Shown here: positions 56,307 to 64,000 of the stretch, one piece after another
Position numbering within the stretch: the stretch's first letter is position 1
Layout of the letters: each line of letters begins with the position of its first letter
NCBI GenBank assembly: GCA_016197205.1
Contig: JACPWG010000047.1
Location: forward strand, 1 to 64,000
Length of the DNA stretch: 64,000 nt
Direction of reading: 5' to 3'
DNA from: Planctomycetota bacterium
GTDB lineage: Bacteria; Planctomycetota; MHYJ01; WSZJ01; JACPWG01
Position numbers and translations under genes: made by a program
The notes under the pieces: model-generated
What the model was told of the DNA's origin: nothing
Seen by the model: the letters and a program-made list of their open reading frames with translations, nothing else
The model's database searches: none

Positions 56307-57584
56307 ATGGACATGCGCGGAACTTTCGACCGGCGCGCGATGGCCGCTCTTCTGCAGCGTCTGACGCAGGACGGCCGACCGGGGACGCTGCGGGTCCGCT
56401 CCGGCGACCGGCTCCGCACGATCCTCATCCGGCCCCACGGCATGCAGGTCTCCTCCGCGGACGATCCCGAGGCCCACACCCTCGGCGAGCGCATGGTCGA
56501 CCGCAAGCTGATCTCCCCGCGCGACCTCGCGGCCGCGCAGCGCGCGCGCGCGGAGCTGGGGATCCCCCTCGAGCAGGCCCTCGTCCAGCTCGGCCTTCTC
56601 TCCAAGGCGGTCGTCGAGGCGGCGCTCGAGGAATTCGTGAAGGATGCCCTGGACGACCTGCTCACCTGGGAAGAGGGGACCTTCGAGTTCATCGCCAAAG
56701 GCACGGGGGACAAGAACGAGCCGTCGACCGAGGGCGTGACGGTCAGCGTGGACATCCAGCGCATCCTGCTCGATGCCATGCGCGCCCAGGACGAATACGA
56801 GCAGGTGCGCCGGGAGCTGCCCGGCCCCGACGACATCCTCGTGCGGCCCGGGCAGGAGGGGGCCGCGGGCCTTCCGGCCGCGGCGCAGCCGGGAGCGGCG
56901 GGCGGCGCCGCCGCGGGCGCCGCGCTGGGAGCCCCGAGCGGGGCGGGCACGATCGTGCTGGAGGAGACGCGCGGCGCGGTCTACCGCGAGGTCGACGGGC
57001 GGCGCGGCATGCGCGAGATTTGCGAACGCGTGCGGAAGAGCCCCATTCAACTCGGACCGCACTTCCATGCGCTCCTCACGGCCGGTCTCATTCGCGTAGC
57101 CGGCCCGGCCGAGCTGCGGGTCACCGCGCAGAACTGCGCGCGCGAGGGAAATCTCGAAATCGCCATCCGCGTCTACGAACATCTCATCCGCGCCTGTCCG
57201 GACGAGGTCCCGCTTCGGCTGAAGATGGCGAAGCTCTACGAGGGCTTCGGCAATCCGGCCCGCTCGGCGCACCACCACCGCGCGGCCGCCTCCCTCCTCA
57301 CCGCCCACGGAAAATTCGAGCTGGCCTTCGACTGCCTCCAACGCGCGGTGCGGCACCAGCCCACGGATCTCGATGCGCGTGTCGCGCGCATGGACCTGTA
57401 TGTCGGCCATCTCGATCTGCTTGCGGGTCGCCGCTTCCACCTGGTGAAGGAGGCCTCCTCCCTGCTCGCCGACCTCGGCGCCGCGGGGCAGAATCGTCGT
57501 GCGACGGATCTCGTGCGCCGCTTGCGTGAACGCTTTCCGCAGAACGCCGCGATGCAGGAGCTTGCCGCCCGCTATCTCGCGTAG
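56307..57584 (+). CDS. PATAN (DUF4388)-like protein with GspE-N-like module and TPR repeats
   Basis: 425 residues from ATG 56307. Residues 1-55 match the start of DUF4388/PATAN domains (MRGTFDRRAMAALLQRLTQD, GTLRVRSGDRLRTI). A GspE-N-like helical module (LGERMVDRKLISPRDLAAAQ and LEQALVQLGLLSKAVVEAAL) interrupts it at about 59-110, followed by the rest of PATAN (LLTWEEGTFEF). After an Ala/Gly linker and a winged-helix-like segment (RGMREICERVRKSP) come TPR repeats (about 270-420). PATAN proteins are regulators tied to two-component systems and gliding or pilus motility. Encoded directly after the FHA kinase. Confidence 0.82.
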   Translation: MDMRGTFDRRAMAALLQRLTQDGRPGTLRVRSGDRLRTILIRPHGMQVSSADDPEAHTLGERMVDRKLISPRDLAAAQRARAELGIPLEQALVQLGLLSKAVVEAALEEFVKDALDDLLTWEEGTFEFIAKGTGDKNEPSTEGVTVSVDIQRILLDAMRAQDEYEQVRRELPGPDDILVRPGQEGAAGLPAAAQPGAAGGAAAGAALGAPSGAGTIVLEETRGAVYREVDGRRGMREICERVRKSPIQLGPHFHALLTAGLIRVAGPAELRVTAQNCAREGNLEIAIRVYEHLIRACPDEVPLRLKMAKLYEGFGNPARSAHHHRAAASLLTAHGKFELAFDCLQRAVRHQPTDLDARVARMDLYVGHLDLLAGRRFHLVKEASSLLADLGAAGQNRRATDLVRRLRERFPQNAAMQELAARYLA

Positions 57585-57825
57585 CGGCGTGCGCGCGGAG
57601 GGCCCTTCGGTCGCCGCCGGGGCTCGGCGAGGTCCGCGACGCGTCCCAGCGCCCCCATGCTGACCGCGGCGTTCGTTCGCGTCGCTCCCGCGCCTGATTG
57701 CGCTTGTTTCGAGGCCGGGTCCGCGGTAGAGTCCAGGCTCGCCGGCCGAAGCCCCGCCTCTTCCTCCGTTCCAGTGTCCCCGTTCACTCGTGTCGCGTCC
57801 TCCTTCGCGGTCCGCGGAGCAGCCC
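57585..57825. other. Gap upstream of the 57826 gene
   Basis: About 240 bases; no gene, promoter or repeat recognised. Confidence 0.35.
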
Positions 57826-58746
57826 ATGGACCTTCAGGAACTGTCCGAAGCCCTCGGCCGGCCTGCGGCGCCCGCATCGATCCGCCAGCAACAGTTCGAT
57901 GGGAACCAGGACTCGCTCGAGCGCCTCGCCCGCGCCGGGCCTCGGAGCCGCCCGCGCGCCGGCGATCTCGTGGACTACGCGCTCGACCTGTCCTACGTTG
58001 CGCCGCTGGACCCGGACCTGATGCGCCGCGCGCTCCCGCTCTGCGCGACCGCGTGGAGGCGGTCGCTCGACCGCGAAGATGCGAGCGCGTTTTCCGAACA
58101 GTTCCATGCCGCGCTGGCCCGGCGCCCCCGCGTCATCGCGCACACGCTCGGGCCCGAGGCCGACGAAGCCTTCCGTCGCTTCATGGCCGCGTCGCTGCTG
58201 GAGCGCATGTCGCGGGAGACCGTCCTTCGGTTCGAGGGGCAGCGCGCGACCCCGTACGTCTGGATTCGCAACCTCGTGCAGTATGGCCGAGCCTGGCCGG
58301 ACGTGGAGCGGATCCTCGTGCCCTGGCGCGCGCTGGATACCAGGGGGTACGCCGTATGCGCCGTGCAGTATCTCTCGGTCCTGGCGTACGGCGAGAAGGA
58401 CAACCCCATTTTCCACGCCTGGACGCGCGTCGGGGGCGGCGGACCCCCCTGCCTCTGGGAAGGCGCCAGCATCGGCTTTGGCGAGCGTTGGACGCGCAAG
58501 AACGTCGCGGCCCTTCGTGCCCAGCTTGACCGGGGCGGGGCCTGCAAGTGGGCCATGGAAGCGGCGGAGCGGCTGGCCGGCGGGCCCGGACAGGCTGCGG
58601 CCGACGGCGTGGCACGGGACCTCGCCGCGCAGGCGCGCCGAGTCCGGGGGCGCGTGCGCGACCTCCTCCGCTTTCTCGGGACGCCGTCCGCGGTGGGCCT
58701 CTGGGAGTGGACGGACGCGCGGTCGGCTTCGCCTGCCCAAGACTGA
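57826..58746 (+). CDS. Unknown helical protein
   Basis: 306 residues from ATG 57826 (GGAG 6 bases upstream); GTG 57790 is an alternative. I do not recognise a family. The protein is mostly alpha-helical with tryptophan- and arginine-rich segments (LPLCATAWRRSLDRE, TPYVWIRNLVQYGRAWPD) and no signal peptide or membrane span. A Cys/Trp patch occurs near residue 245 (GGACKWAMEAAER). It lies downstream of the FHA kinase and PATAN genes on the same strand and may belong to the same signalling unit. Codon use supports real coding. Confidence 0.7.
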   Translation: MDLQELSEALGRPAAPASIRQQQFDGNQDSLERLARAGPRSRPRAGDLVDYALDLSYVAPLDPDLMRRALPLCATAWRRSLDREDASAFSEQFHAALARRPRVIAHTLGPEADEAFRRFMAASLLERMSRETVLRFEGQRATPYVWIRNLVQYGRAWPDVERILVPWRALDTRGYAVCAVQYLSVLAYGEKDNPIFHAWTRVGGGGPPCLWEGASIGFGERWTRKNVAALRAQLDRGGACKWAMEAAERLAGGPGQAAADGVARDLAAQARRVRGRVRDLLRFLGTPSAVGLWEWTDARSASPAQD

Positions 58747-58845
58747 GCAATTGGGCGGCTCCGACCGCTCGGTGATCGTGCTGATCCGTCCCTCCAGGAG
58801 CGGTTCCGGGGGCATCCGTGCCGCCCGATCGTCGAGGAGCGTTTC

Positions 58846-59481
58846 ATGAGCGAGGCCCAGCGTGAGCCGGTCGCCCGCGACAGCGAGCCGCCGCCTCTGG
58901 TCGAGAGCCTGCGCCGGGAGAAGGACAGTTTTGCGCTGGAGGCGGAGATCCAGCGGAAGCTCGCCGAGCTGAACCCCGCCCCGAAGGAGAAACCGGCCGC
59001 GGGGCCGCGAGGCGTGCCCTGGTGGCTGTTCCTCTCCTCGCACGTGGTGGTGAGCTCGGCGGTGCTTCTCGGACCGCGTCCGGTGGGCCTTACGGTCCTC
59101 GGCGTCGCGTGCGTGGCGCTGGTGATCCGCGGGTTGGTCAGGTTGATCGAGTCCTACAATGCGCGCGCACGCTCGAAGGACGAGGAGGCCGCCACGGCGG
59201 CGGCCCGCTTGCCCCCCATCGAGTTCAACGAGGCGCATGCCACCTACCTAGCCGGCTTTCGCAAGTCCACGGGCATGGTGTTCTTCGAGGACCGAAGGGT
59301 CGTCAAGGTCAGCGAGGACGAGTGGCAGTACGCCAGTCCGAAGTCCTGTTTCATCCACCTGACCGAAGCCAGTTATTTTTTTTGCCGGCAGCACGCGGAG
59401 TCTACCAGCCTGGCCACGCTCGTCGAGGTGCACGCCGGCCTGCGCAAACTGGGGAAGCTCGCCGCAGGCCCGCCCGCGTAA
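58846..59481 (+). CDS. Unknown membrane protein
   Basis: 211 residues from ATG 58846 (AGGAG upstream). Two adjacent membrane segments (about 58-76 and 80-97) split a charged N-terminal cytosolic part from a 110-residue C-terminal part containing RKSTGMVFFEDRRVVKVSED and a helical end. No family recognised. It may be a membrane partner in the neighbouring kinase cluster; that is inference from position only. Confidence 0.7.
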   Translation: MSEAQREPVARDSEPPPLVESLRREKDSFALEAEIQRKLAELNPAPKEKPAAGPRGVPWWLFLSSHVVVSSAVLLGPRPVGLTVLGVACVALVIRGLVRLIESYNARARSKDEEAATAAARLPPIEFNEAHATYLAGFRKSTGMVFFEDRRVVKVSEDEWQYASPKSCFIHLTEASYFFCRQHAESTSLATLVEVHAGLRKLGKLAAGPPA

Positions 59482-59527
59482 GGGCCCGTCTGAAAATACC
59501 TTGCTCGTTTGACGGGCAGGGGAGCGA

Positions 59528-59590
59528 ATTGAATGTTCAATGCTCAATTTTCAAAACTCAGACAAGGCTCAAGGTTCAATTCTCAACGAC
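59528..59590. repeat. Degenerate GGCTCAA/TTCTCAA microrepeat
   Basis: Short units (TTCAATGCTCAATTTTCAAA, AAGGCTCAAGGTTCAATTCT) like those at 12878. Confidence 0.7.
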
Positions 59591-59740
59591 CAGCCTACCG
59601 CGCGTAGCGACCGCTTTTCTCGACAGGGCACTGGCTCGCACACGGCACGGTCCGAGGGCCGGTTGAGAAGGTTGGGCGTCCGTCTTTGCTTGGATCCTTC
59701 GCTTCGCGCTGCGGCGCTCCGCTCAGGATGACATGCCGGG
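59590..59740. repeat. Family F element, partial copy
   Basis: GGATCCTTCGCTTCGCGCTG followed by CGGCGCTCCGCTCAGGATGA and the preceding about 90 bases match the right half of the element inserted in hicA. Confidence 0.7.
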
Positions 59741-59760
59741 ATTCCGCCGCCGGTTTGGGC

Positions 59761-59789
59761 TTGTTTCACATCCGCGAGCGATGTACACT
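59761..59789 (+). promoter_or_regulatory. Promoter for hicBA
   Basis: TTGTTT, 17 bases, TACACT, 39 bases before GTG 59828. Confidence 0.55.
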
Positions 59790-59827
59790 CTCGGCTTGAA
59801 GGTCCGATTCCCTCAGGGTGTCTACGC

Positions 59828-60058
59828 GTGCTGCGAAAACGCTACACGGTCTCCAACGGCAAACGGGTCGTCACGCTGGAGGAAGCGGAAGAGGGCGGGT
59901 TCATCGTCACCTCGCCGCTGGATCCCGAGCTGATTACCGAGGCCGAATCGCTTGCGGAGGCGTTCGAGAACGCGGCGGACGCCCTGGGTGCCTTGCGTCG
60001 GTCACGGGCGACGCTGCTGCGAAAACTCACCGTGCCGCGCGCGCGATCCCGGTCGTGA
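59828..60058 (+). CDS. hicB: HicB-like antitoxin
   Basis: 76 residues from GTG 59828. The compact HicB fold is recognisable: YTVSNGKRVVTLEEAEEGGF, VTSPLDPELITEAESLAEAF, ENAADALGALRRSRATLL. HicB neutralises the HicA mRNA interferase and often represses its own operon. The toxin remnant begins 5 bases downstream but is broken, so this antitoxin is probably an orphan. The order (antitoxin first) is the reverse of classic hicAB but is known. Confidence 0.75.
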   Translation: MLRKRYTVSNGKRVVTLEEAEEGGFIVTSPLDPELITEAESLAEAFENAADALGALRRSRATLLRKLTVPRARSRS

Positions 60059-60062
60059 AACG

Positions 60063-60507
60063 ATGAGACGTCGAGAGGCACCTTCGCTCGCAAGGCTGTT
60101 TTCTCGTAAGCTTTCAGTGAACCCGTTCGATGCATGTCATCCTGAACAAAGCGAAGCGCCGCAGCGCGGAGCGAAGTGAAGGATCCGAACCAAGGGTGGC
60201 GTCCGCTCTTGTCGACACGTCCCCGAACGGCAGACCACAGGGGCCGGGAGCCAGTCGAGAAGTTTGTGGGTCCGCCTTGGCTTGGCTCCTTCGCTCCGCG
60301 CTGGGGCGCTCCGCTCAGGATGACAAGCCGGGAGAATGGGTTTACTGAGAGCATACGTTTTCTCCACCACCGGGGCGGGCGGCATGACGTCTGGGTCAAC
60401 CCGCGGACGATGGCGCACGCCCCCGTGCCCCGCCACCGTCAAATCAAGCGTGGCACCCTGCGCGGCCTTTGTCGGATCTTCGGGATCCCCACGCCCCCGG
60501 ACCTCTG
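60063..60507 (+). pseudogene. hicA: HicA toxin gene disrupted by a family F element
   Basis: ATG 60063 gives MRRRE, then a small deletion shifts frame and HLRSQGCFLV is read in another frame up to about 60108. A palindromic element (60107-60355) interrupts. After it the frame RFLHHRGGRHDVWVNP, VPRHRQIKRGTLRGL and a normal C-terminus run to TGA 60505. HRGGRH and the PRHRQIKRGTL segment are typical HicA (double-stranded RNA-binding-like fold with active histidine). Both the frameshift and the insertion should abolish toxin activity. Confidence 0.75.
60107..60355. mobile_element. MITE-like element, family F (inserted in hicA)
   Basis: About 245 bases. Left end GCTTTCAGTGAACCCGTTC and right end inverse (GGGTTTACTGAGAGC), with inner arms TGTCATCCTGAACAAAGCGA and CGCTCCGCTCAGGATGACA. 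The ends are flanked by TA on each side, as expected for a TA-target (IS630/mariner-like) MITE. No transposase inside. Confidence 0.8.
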
Positions 60508-60630
60508 AGGGCCCGTAAAGGAATGACTCATGGATCGGCACTTTCGTCGGAGGGAAGAGGCCCTTGTGGTGCAGGCCTTCCGGCCTGCACAGACTGGCGT
60601 GAGTGCCTGACTTGGTCCTTTGCGGGCCCT
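60508..60630. repeat. MITE-like element, family D, full copy
   Basis: GGGCCCGTAAAGGAATGACT at the left and the inverse (GACTTGGTCCTTTGCGGGCC) at the right, with inner palindrome GCAGGCCTTCCGGCCTGC. Begins at the base after the hicA TGA. Confidence 0.8.
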
Positions 60631-60717
60631 GACGGCCCGCGCCGGAGGAGGCGCTCCCGGAGGACGTGCGGTAACCGTTCAGCGGCATGCGCGTTTCACC
60701 CCGGAGGCACCGAGTCA

Positions 60718-60778
60718 CGCTTGAGTCCTGAGTCTTGAGTCTTGATTGAAGCTTGCTCATTGAGAATTGAAACTTCGT
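60718..60778. repeat. Degenerate CTTGAGT/TTGAGAATTGA microrepeat
   Basis: Short runs such as CTTGAGTCCTGAGTCTTGAG, complementary in style to the 12878 and 59528 repeats. Confidence 0.65.
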
Positions 60779-60814
60779 CATCCCGCCCCCGCCTCTTCCT
60801 TCCGGGCTGCACCC

Positions 60815-62521
60815 ATGCGCGACCGCGGGCTCCTGGGCCAGATCGCCCTCGAGCACAAGATCATCACCGAGGACCAGCTCCGCGACGCCCTCGAGGAGCA
60901 CCGGAAGAGCCCGAGCGTGCCCATCGGCGCCGTGCTCGTCCGGAAAGGTTTCATCGACTTCAACGTCCTGCAGCTCCTCCTCAATCTGCAGGAGAAGCGG
61001 CTGGACGAGCAGGCCCAGTTCTCCAACCTGAAAAAAAAGGACATCCTCTTCGGCCGTCTGGCCGTCGAGTACGGGTTCGCCACCGCCGAGCAGCTCAACG
61101 AGTGCCTGCGCGAACAGGCGGACGCCGCGGGCGGGGGCTTCGTGCGGCTCGGGGAGCTGCTGGTGAAGAAGGGGATCGCGACGCCCGACTCGGTCCGCAT
61201 CCTGCTCGACATCCAAAACAAGAAGATCCTCTTCTGCCGCCGCTGCAGGACGCGCTACAACGTCGCCGGGTATCTGCCCTATCACCGCATGAAGTGCACC
61301 CGCTGCGGCGACCTCCTGACCGTGCCCGAAGACGGGACCTCGGTGCGCGCGGAGGGGACGACCCTCGTGAATCCCGAGGGGCAGCAGATGGAGGTGTACG
61401 GCGAGTACGACGCCGTGGCCGGCGCCGTCGCCGCGGCCAACGCGACCGCGACCGCGGCAGCGGCCGGCGCGACCGGGGTCGCCGCGGGCGGAGCGACTGC
61501 GACCGCGGGCGCCGGCGGGGACGAGGCAAAGCGGCCGCTTCCGACGACGGCCGGCGGTCCGGCGACGGGCGACCGGAAGGGCACGACGATCAAGGGGACT
61601 CCGTTCGGACCGTACGAACTGATCCGACGCGTCGCCACGGGCCCCAAGACGGTCTACAAGGCGTGGGACCGCGCGGAGCGGCGCTTTGTCGCGCTGAAGG
61701 TGCTCGCCGCGGAGGGCGCCTCCGTGACGGACCTGGACACTTTCGGCCGCGAAGCGGACGTCGCGCGCCGACTCGCCCATCCGGGCATCGTCCCCTTGCT
61801 CGACGCCGGCGTCCAGGACGGCAAGCCGTTCCTTGCGATGGAGTACGTGGAAGGGGCGACGCTGAGGGAGCTGCTCGCGCGCGAGCACGTCGGCGTGGAG
61901 CGCGCGTTCGAGCTCCTGAAGCCCGTGGCGGAGGCCGTTTCGCACGCCCACGCGCGCGGGGTCCTGCACCGCGACCTCAAGCCGGAAAACATCCTGGTCG
62001 ACGCGCACGGTGACGCCCGGGTGTGCGACTTCGGCGTGTCGCTGGAGCTGGGTCGCCCCGAGTCGAAGGCCGGCGGCGCAGCGCCGGCCGGGACCGCCGC
62101 CTACATGTCCCCCGAACAGGTCGCCGGCGACGCGCTCGACGTCCGCTCCGACGTCTACGGCCTCGGGGCCTGCCTGTACGAGGCGGTCACGGGGCGACCG
62201 CCGTACCTGGCGGACACGGCCGCGATGGTGCTCGAGAAAGTCAAGCTGGGGCCTCCTCCCGCGCCGCGCGCGCACACGCCCGACCTCCCGCCGGACGTCG
62301 ACGAAATGATCCGGGTCGCGATGGCGCGTCGTCGGGAGGATCGGTACGCTTCCCCGCAGGCGCTTGCCGACGACATGGAGCGCTACCTCCGGGGGCTGCC
62401 GCTCGAGGGCATCGGCCGCTCGCGACGCGTGGCCGCGGACCTGCTTCGGCTGTGCGTGCTCTGGGCGATCATCTTCGGCCTCGGCTTTCTCGTCTGGTGG
62501 CGGCTCACCACCCGGCTGTGA
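60815..62521 (+). CDS. Ser/Thr protein kinase with GspE-N/MshEN-like modules and a zinc ribbon
   Basis: 568 residues from ATG 60815 (ATG/other in-frame starts to 60767 lack support). Residues 5-135 hold two or more GspE-N-like modules (LLGQIALEHKIITEDQLRDA; RLGELLVKKGIATPDS near 110). CRRCRTRYN and MKCTRCGD (about 142-168) form a CxxC-CxxC zinc ribbon. After an Ala/Thr-rich linker comes the kinase: the glycine loop is degenerate (VATGPKTVYKA), but VALKVL, HRDLKPENIL, DFGVSL and SPE are intact. A single C-terminal membrane helix (about 545-562) anchors it. The N-terminal modules match the c-di-GMP-binding type in PilB homologues, so ligand-regulated kinase activity is possible (inference). Confidence 0.9.
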   Translation: MRDRGLLGQIALEHKIITEDQLRDALEEHRKSPSVPIGAVLVRKGFIDFNVLQLLLNLQEKRLDEQAQFSNLKKKDILFGRLAVEYGFATAEQLNECLREQADAAGGGFVRLGELLVKKGIATPDSVRILLDIQNKKILFCRRCRTRYNVAGYLPYHRMKCTRCGDLLTVPEDGTSVRAEGTTLVNPEGQQMEVYGEYDAVAGAVAAANATATAAAAGATGVAAGGATATAGAGGDEAKRPLPTTAGGPATGDRKGTTIKGTPFGPYELIRRVATGPKTVYKAWDRAERRFVALKVLAAEGASVTDLDTFGREADVARRLAHPGIVPLLDAGVQDGKPFLAMEYVEGATLRELLAREHVGVERAFELLKPVAEAVSHAHARGVLHRDLKPENILVDAHGDARVCDFGVSLELGRPESKAGGAAPAGTAAYMSPEQVAGDALDVRSDVYGLGACLYEAVTGRPPYLADTAAMVLEKVKLGPPPAPRAHTPDLPPDVDEMIRVAMARRREDRYASPQALADDMERYLRGLPLEGIGRSRRVAADLLRLCVLWAIIFGLGFLVWWRLTTRL

Positions 62522-62664
62522 GCCCTGGACAGGCGGTGTGGGCGGGTCGAGAGGACGCGGACGCCGGCTCGGACGCGGCGAGCGCGTCGCGCGGGTGCGG
62601 GGGAGTGTCGCACGGCGTTTCGCCCTCGTGCGAGAAAGCCGGGACGGGGGGCCGTTCATGTCTC

Positions 62665-62693
62665 TTGCGCGGGCCCCGGGGGGCGGCTATAAT
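62665..62693 (+). promoter_or_regulatory. sigma-70 promoter for the aminotransferase gene
   Basis: TTGCGC, 17 bases, TATAAT, 29 bases before ATG 62723. Confidence 0.6.
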
Positions 62694-62722
62694 GCCGGCG
62701 CGAAGGGAATGAGGAGCCACCG

Positions 62723-63826
62723 ATGAATTTCGAGCCGATCCACTATCTCCAGTGGGTCAAAGAAAATACCGGCTCCGCCGAGTACGACGTCGCTTGCGGG
62801 GAAGTGCTCCCGATCGGCGTCGAGGAGCTGGGCCTCGAGCTCCGCGACGTGCCGCTGTCGAGCCCGCACCGCTTCGGCGATCCCGAGCTCCGCGAGGCGA
62901 TCGCCGCCCTCCACAACGCCAAGCCTTCCCAGGTTTGCGTGACCACGGGCGCGACGATGGGCATCTTCCTCGTCATGGCCGCGACCCTCGGCCGCGGGCA
63001 CGAGATCCTCCTCGAAGTCCCGAATTACGAGCCCTACTATCGCATCGCCCGGTACTTCGGCGTCGAAGTGAAGATCCTGGACCGGCTCTTCGAGAAGGGC
63101 TTCCAGATCGACCTCGAAGAGCTGGAACGCCGCATCAGCCGGAACATCCGCGCGATCCTCATCACGAATCTCCACAACCCCACCGGGGTCGCGACCAGCC
63201 CCGAAAAGCTCCAGACGCTCCAGCAGATCGCGCGCGAACACGCTTCCCTCGTGGTCGTCAGCGAGGTCTATCGCGAGGGCACCTTCGGGCCGCCCCCGCC
63301 GCCCGCGAGCACCTACGGCGAGAACATGATCTCGATCTGCAGCCTCTCGAAGATCTACGGGCTCGGCGGGCTCCGCATCGGCTGGGTGGTCTGCGACGAG
63401 CGGCTCGTGCCGCTGCTCCGCCAGGTCGAGAACTACATTTCGGGCGAGCTCTCCGTGCCCAGCCAGCGCATCGCCCTCGCGGCCATCCGCAAGATGGACC
63501 TCCTGCGTGCCCGCGCGCGCCGCATCCTGACCGAAAACGTCGCTCTGGTGCGCGAGTGGATGAAGAACCAGGTCGACCTTCAATGGGTCGAGCCGGACGG
63601 CGGCCCCGTGTGCTTCCCGAAGCTCCTGCACGGCCTCGACAGCCTCGAGCTGTGCCGGCTGGCCCACGAAAAATACCGGACGCTCGTCGTCCCCGGCGAC
63701 TTCTTCTGGGCCAAGGGACATCTCCGCATCGGCTTCGGCGGCCGTACCGAGGAGCTGCGCCGGGGCCTCGAAAACCTGTCGAAGGCCATCGACGAGCTCA
63801 AGCGCCGAAAGCACATCTATTCCTGA
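62723..63826 (+). CDS. Class I/II PLP-dependent aminotransferase
   Basis: 367 residues from ATG 62723 (AGGAG upstream). Fold-type I enzyme: VTTGATMGIFLVMAATL (cofactor phosphate loop), ILITNLHNPTGVA (the conserved N-P-T-G), the Schiff-base lysine in SLSKIYGLGGLRIGW (about 214), and the substrate-carboxylate arginine in GHLRIGFGG. The aspartate that usually binds the pyridine nitrogen is replaced by SEVYREG (glutamate in a V-V-S-E-V-Y context). Substrate is an amino acid, not further defined. Single gene with its own promoter. Confidence 0.92.
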   Translation: MNFEPIHYLQWVKENTGSAEYDVACGEVLPIGVEELGLELRDVPLSSPHRFGDPELREAIAALHNAKPSQVCVTTGATMGIFLVMAATLGRGHEILLEVPNYEPYYRIARYFGVEVKILDRLFEKGFQIDLEELERRISRNIRAILITNLHNPTGVATSPEKLQTLQQIAREHASLVVVSEVYREGTFGPPPPPASTYGENMISICSLSKIYGLGGLRIGWVVCDERLVPLLRQVENYISGELSVPSQRIALAAIRKMDLLRARARRILTENVALVREWMKNQVDLQWVEPDGGPVCFPKLLHGLDSLELCRLAHEKYRTLVVPGDFFWAKGHLRIGFGGRTEELRRGLENLSKAIDELKRRKHIYS

Positions 63827-63857
63827 CGCGGTGAAGCGTCAGGAGGAATTCGAACCT

Positions 63858-64000
63858 GAGTACCGCTCCACGGAAGTCGGTGGCCAGTGGGCGAAGGCAA
63901 GTTTGGCCGCCCGCGAGGCGCGCGAGCGAGGCGTAGTAACGGAGAACTACGCCGAGCGAGAGCAACAAGGCGGGCGGCCAAAATCGCCGAGCAAATGGGT
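63858..64000. repeat. MITE-like element, family E, copy 3 (cut by window end)
   Basis: Begins GAGTACCGCTCCACGGAAGT and runs through GGCGGGCGGCCAAAATCGCC and GAGCAAATGGGT, the inverse of the 24855 left end, at the window edge. Confidence 0.8.

Overview
The window is a very GC-rich bacterial chromosome segment with dense, mostly plus-strand genes and repeat-filled gaps. The gene repertoire points to an uncultured member of the Planctomycetota or a close relative. It includes a TPR/alpha-2-macroglobulin giant protein, a TPR/formylglycine-generating-enzyme-like giant, several Hanks-type kinases with unusual N-terminal modules, DUF1570, DUF4058 and Uma2 proteins, PrsW, pyruvate phosphate dikinase and pilus ATPases. 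This placement is inference from gene content: there is no rRNA in the window. No phage genes, intact transposase or CRISPR array were seen.

Layout. 1-6405 (-): a >2,100-residue TPR + alpha-2-macroglobulin protein running off the left edge. 6.6-12.8 kb (+): a SRPBCC protein, a 1,597-residue membrane-anchored repeat/coiled-coil/FGE-like protein, and endonuclease III. 13.1-16.3 kb (-): a GspE-N-like protein, an AarF/UbiB kinase and a small phasin/UbiK-like coiled-coil protein. 16.5-19.5 kb (+): both subunits of DNA topoisomerase VI, a mainly archaeal and eukaryotic enzyme. 19.5-25.3 kb: repeats, a decayed antitoxin, a degenerate isochorismatase fused to an aminoglycoside-phosphotransferase-like domain, a FAH-family enzyme and a small TPR protein. 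25.3-28.3 kb: a Uma2 nuclease, a 5'-truncated RNase HII-like gene, tRNA-Ala(CGC), a HAD hydrolase, tRNA-Val(GAC), and an orphan response regulator. 29.4-33.7 kb: AAA ATPase, PrsW protease and a processive GT2 glycosyltransferase. 33.9-39.8 kb: an asymmetric two-gene ABC exporter followed by a MacB/LolCDE-type ATPase-permease pair. 40.1-44.7 kb: a secreted protein, a DUF1570 metalloprotease-like protein and a receiver-GAF-nucleotide cyclase. 45.4-50 kb (-): DUF4058, PilT and PilB. 50.1-54.4 kb: PPDK and an NAD(P)H:FMN reductase. 55-59.5 kb: a FHA kinase, a PATAN/TPR protein and two unknowns. 59.8-60.5 kb: a hicBA toxin-antitoxin pair whose toxin is broken by a mobile repeat. 60.8-63.8 kb: a kinase with pilus-ATPase-like N-terminal modules and a class I aminotransferase.

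Two themes cut across the window. First, the intergenic DNA is built from at least six families of short, palindromic, transposase-less elements with terminal inverted repeats (MITE-like). They nest in one another, often abut stop codons, and have damaged at least two genes (hicA and the RNase HII-like gene). Second, a small GspE-N/MshEN-like helical module recurs in PilB, a Ser/Thr kinase, a PATAN/TPR protein and an unknown protein. This suggests a shared signalling input, possibly c-di-GMP, for pili and phosphorylation. Promoters are mostly clear sigma-70 types (TTGACA, 16-18 bp, TATAAT-like) and many genes have AGGAGG-type ribosome sites.
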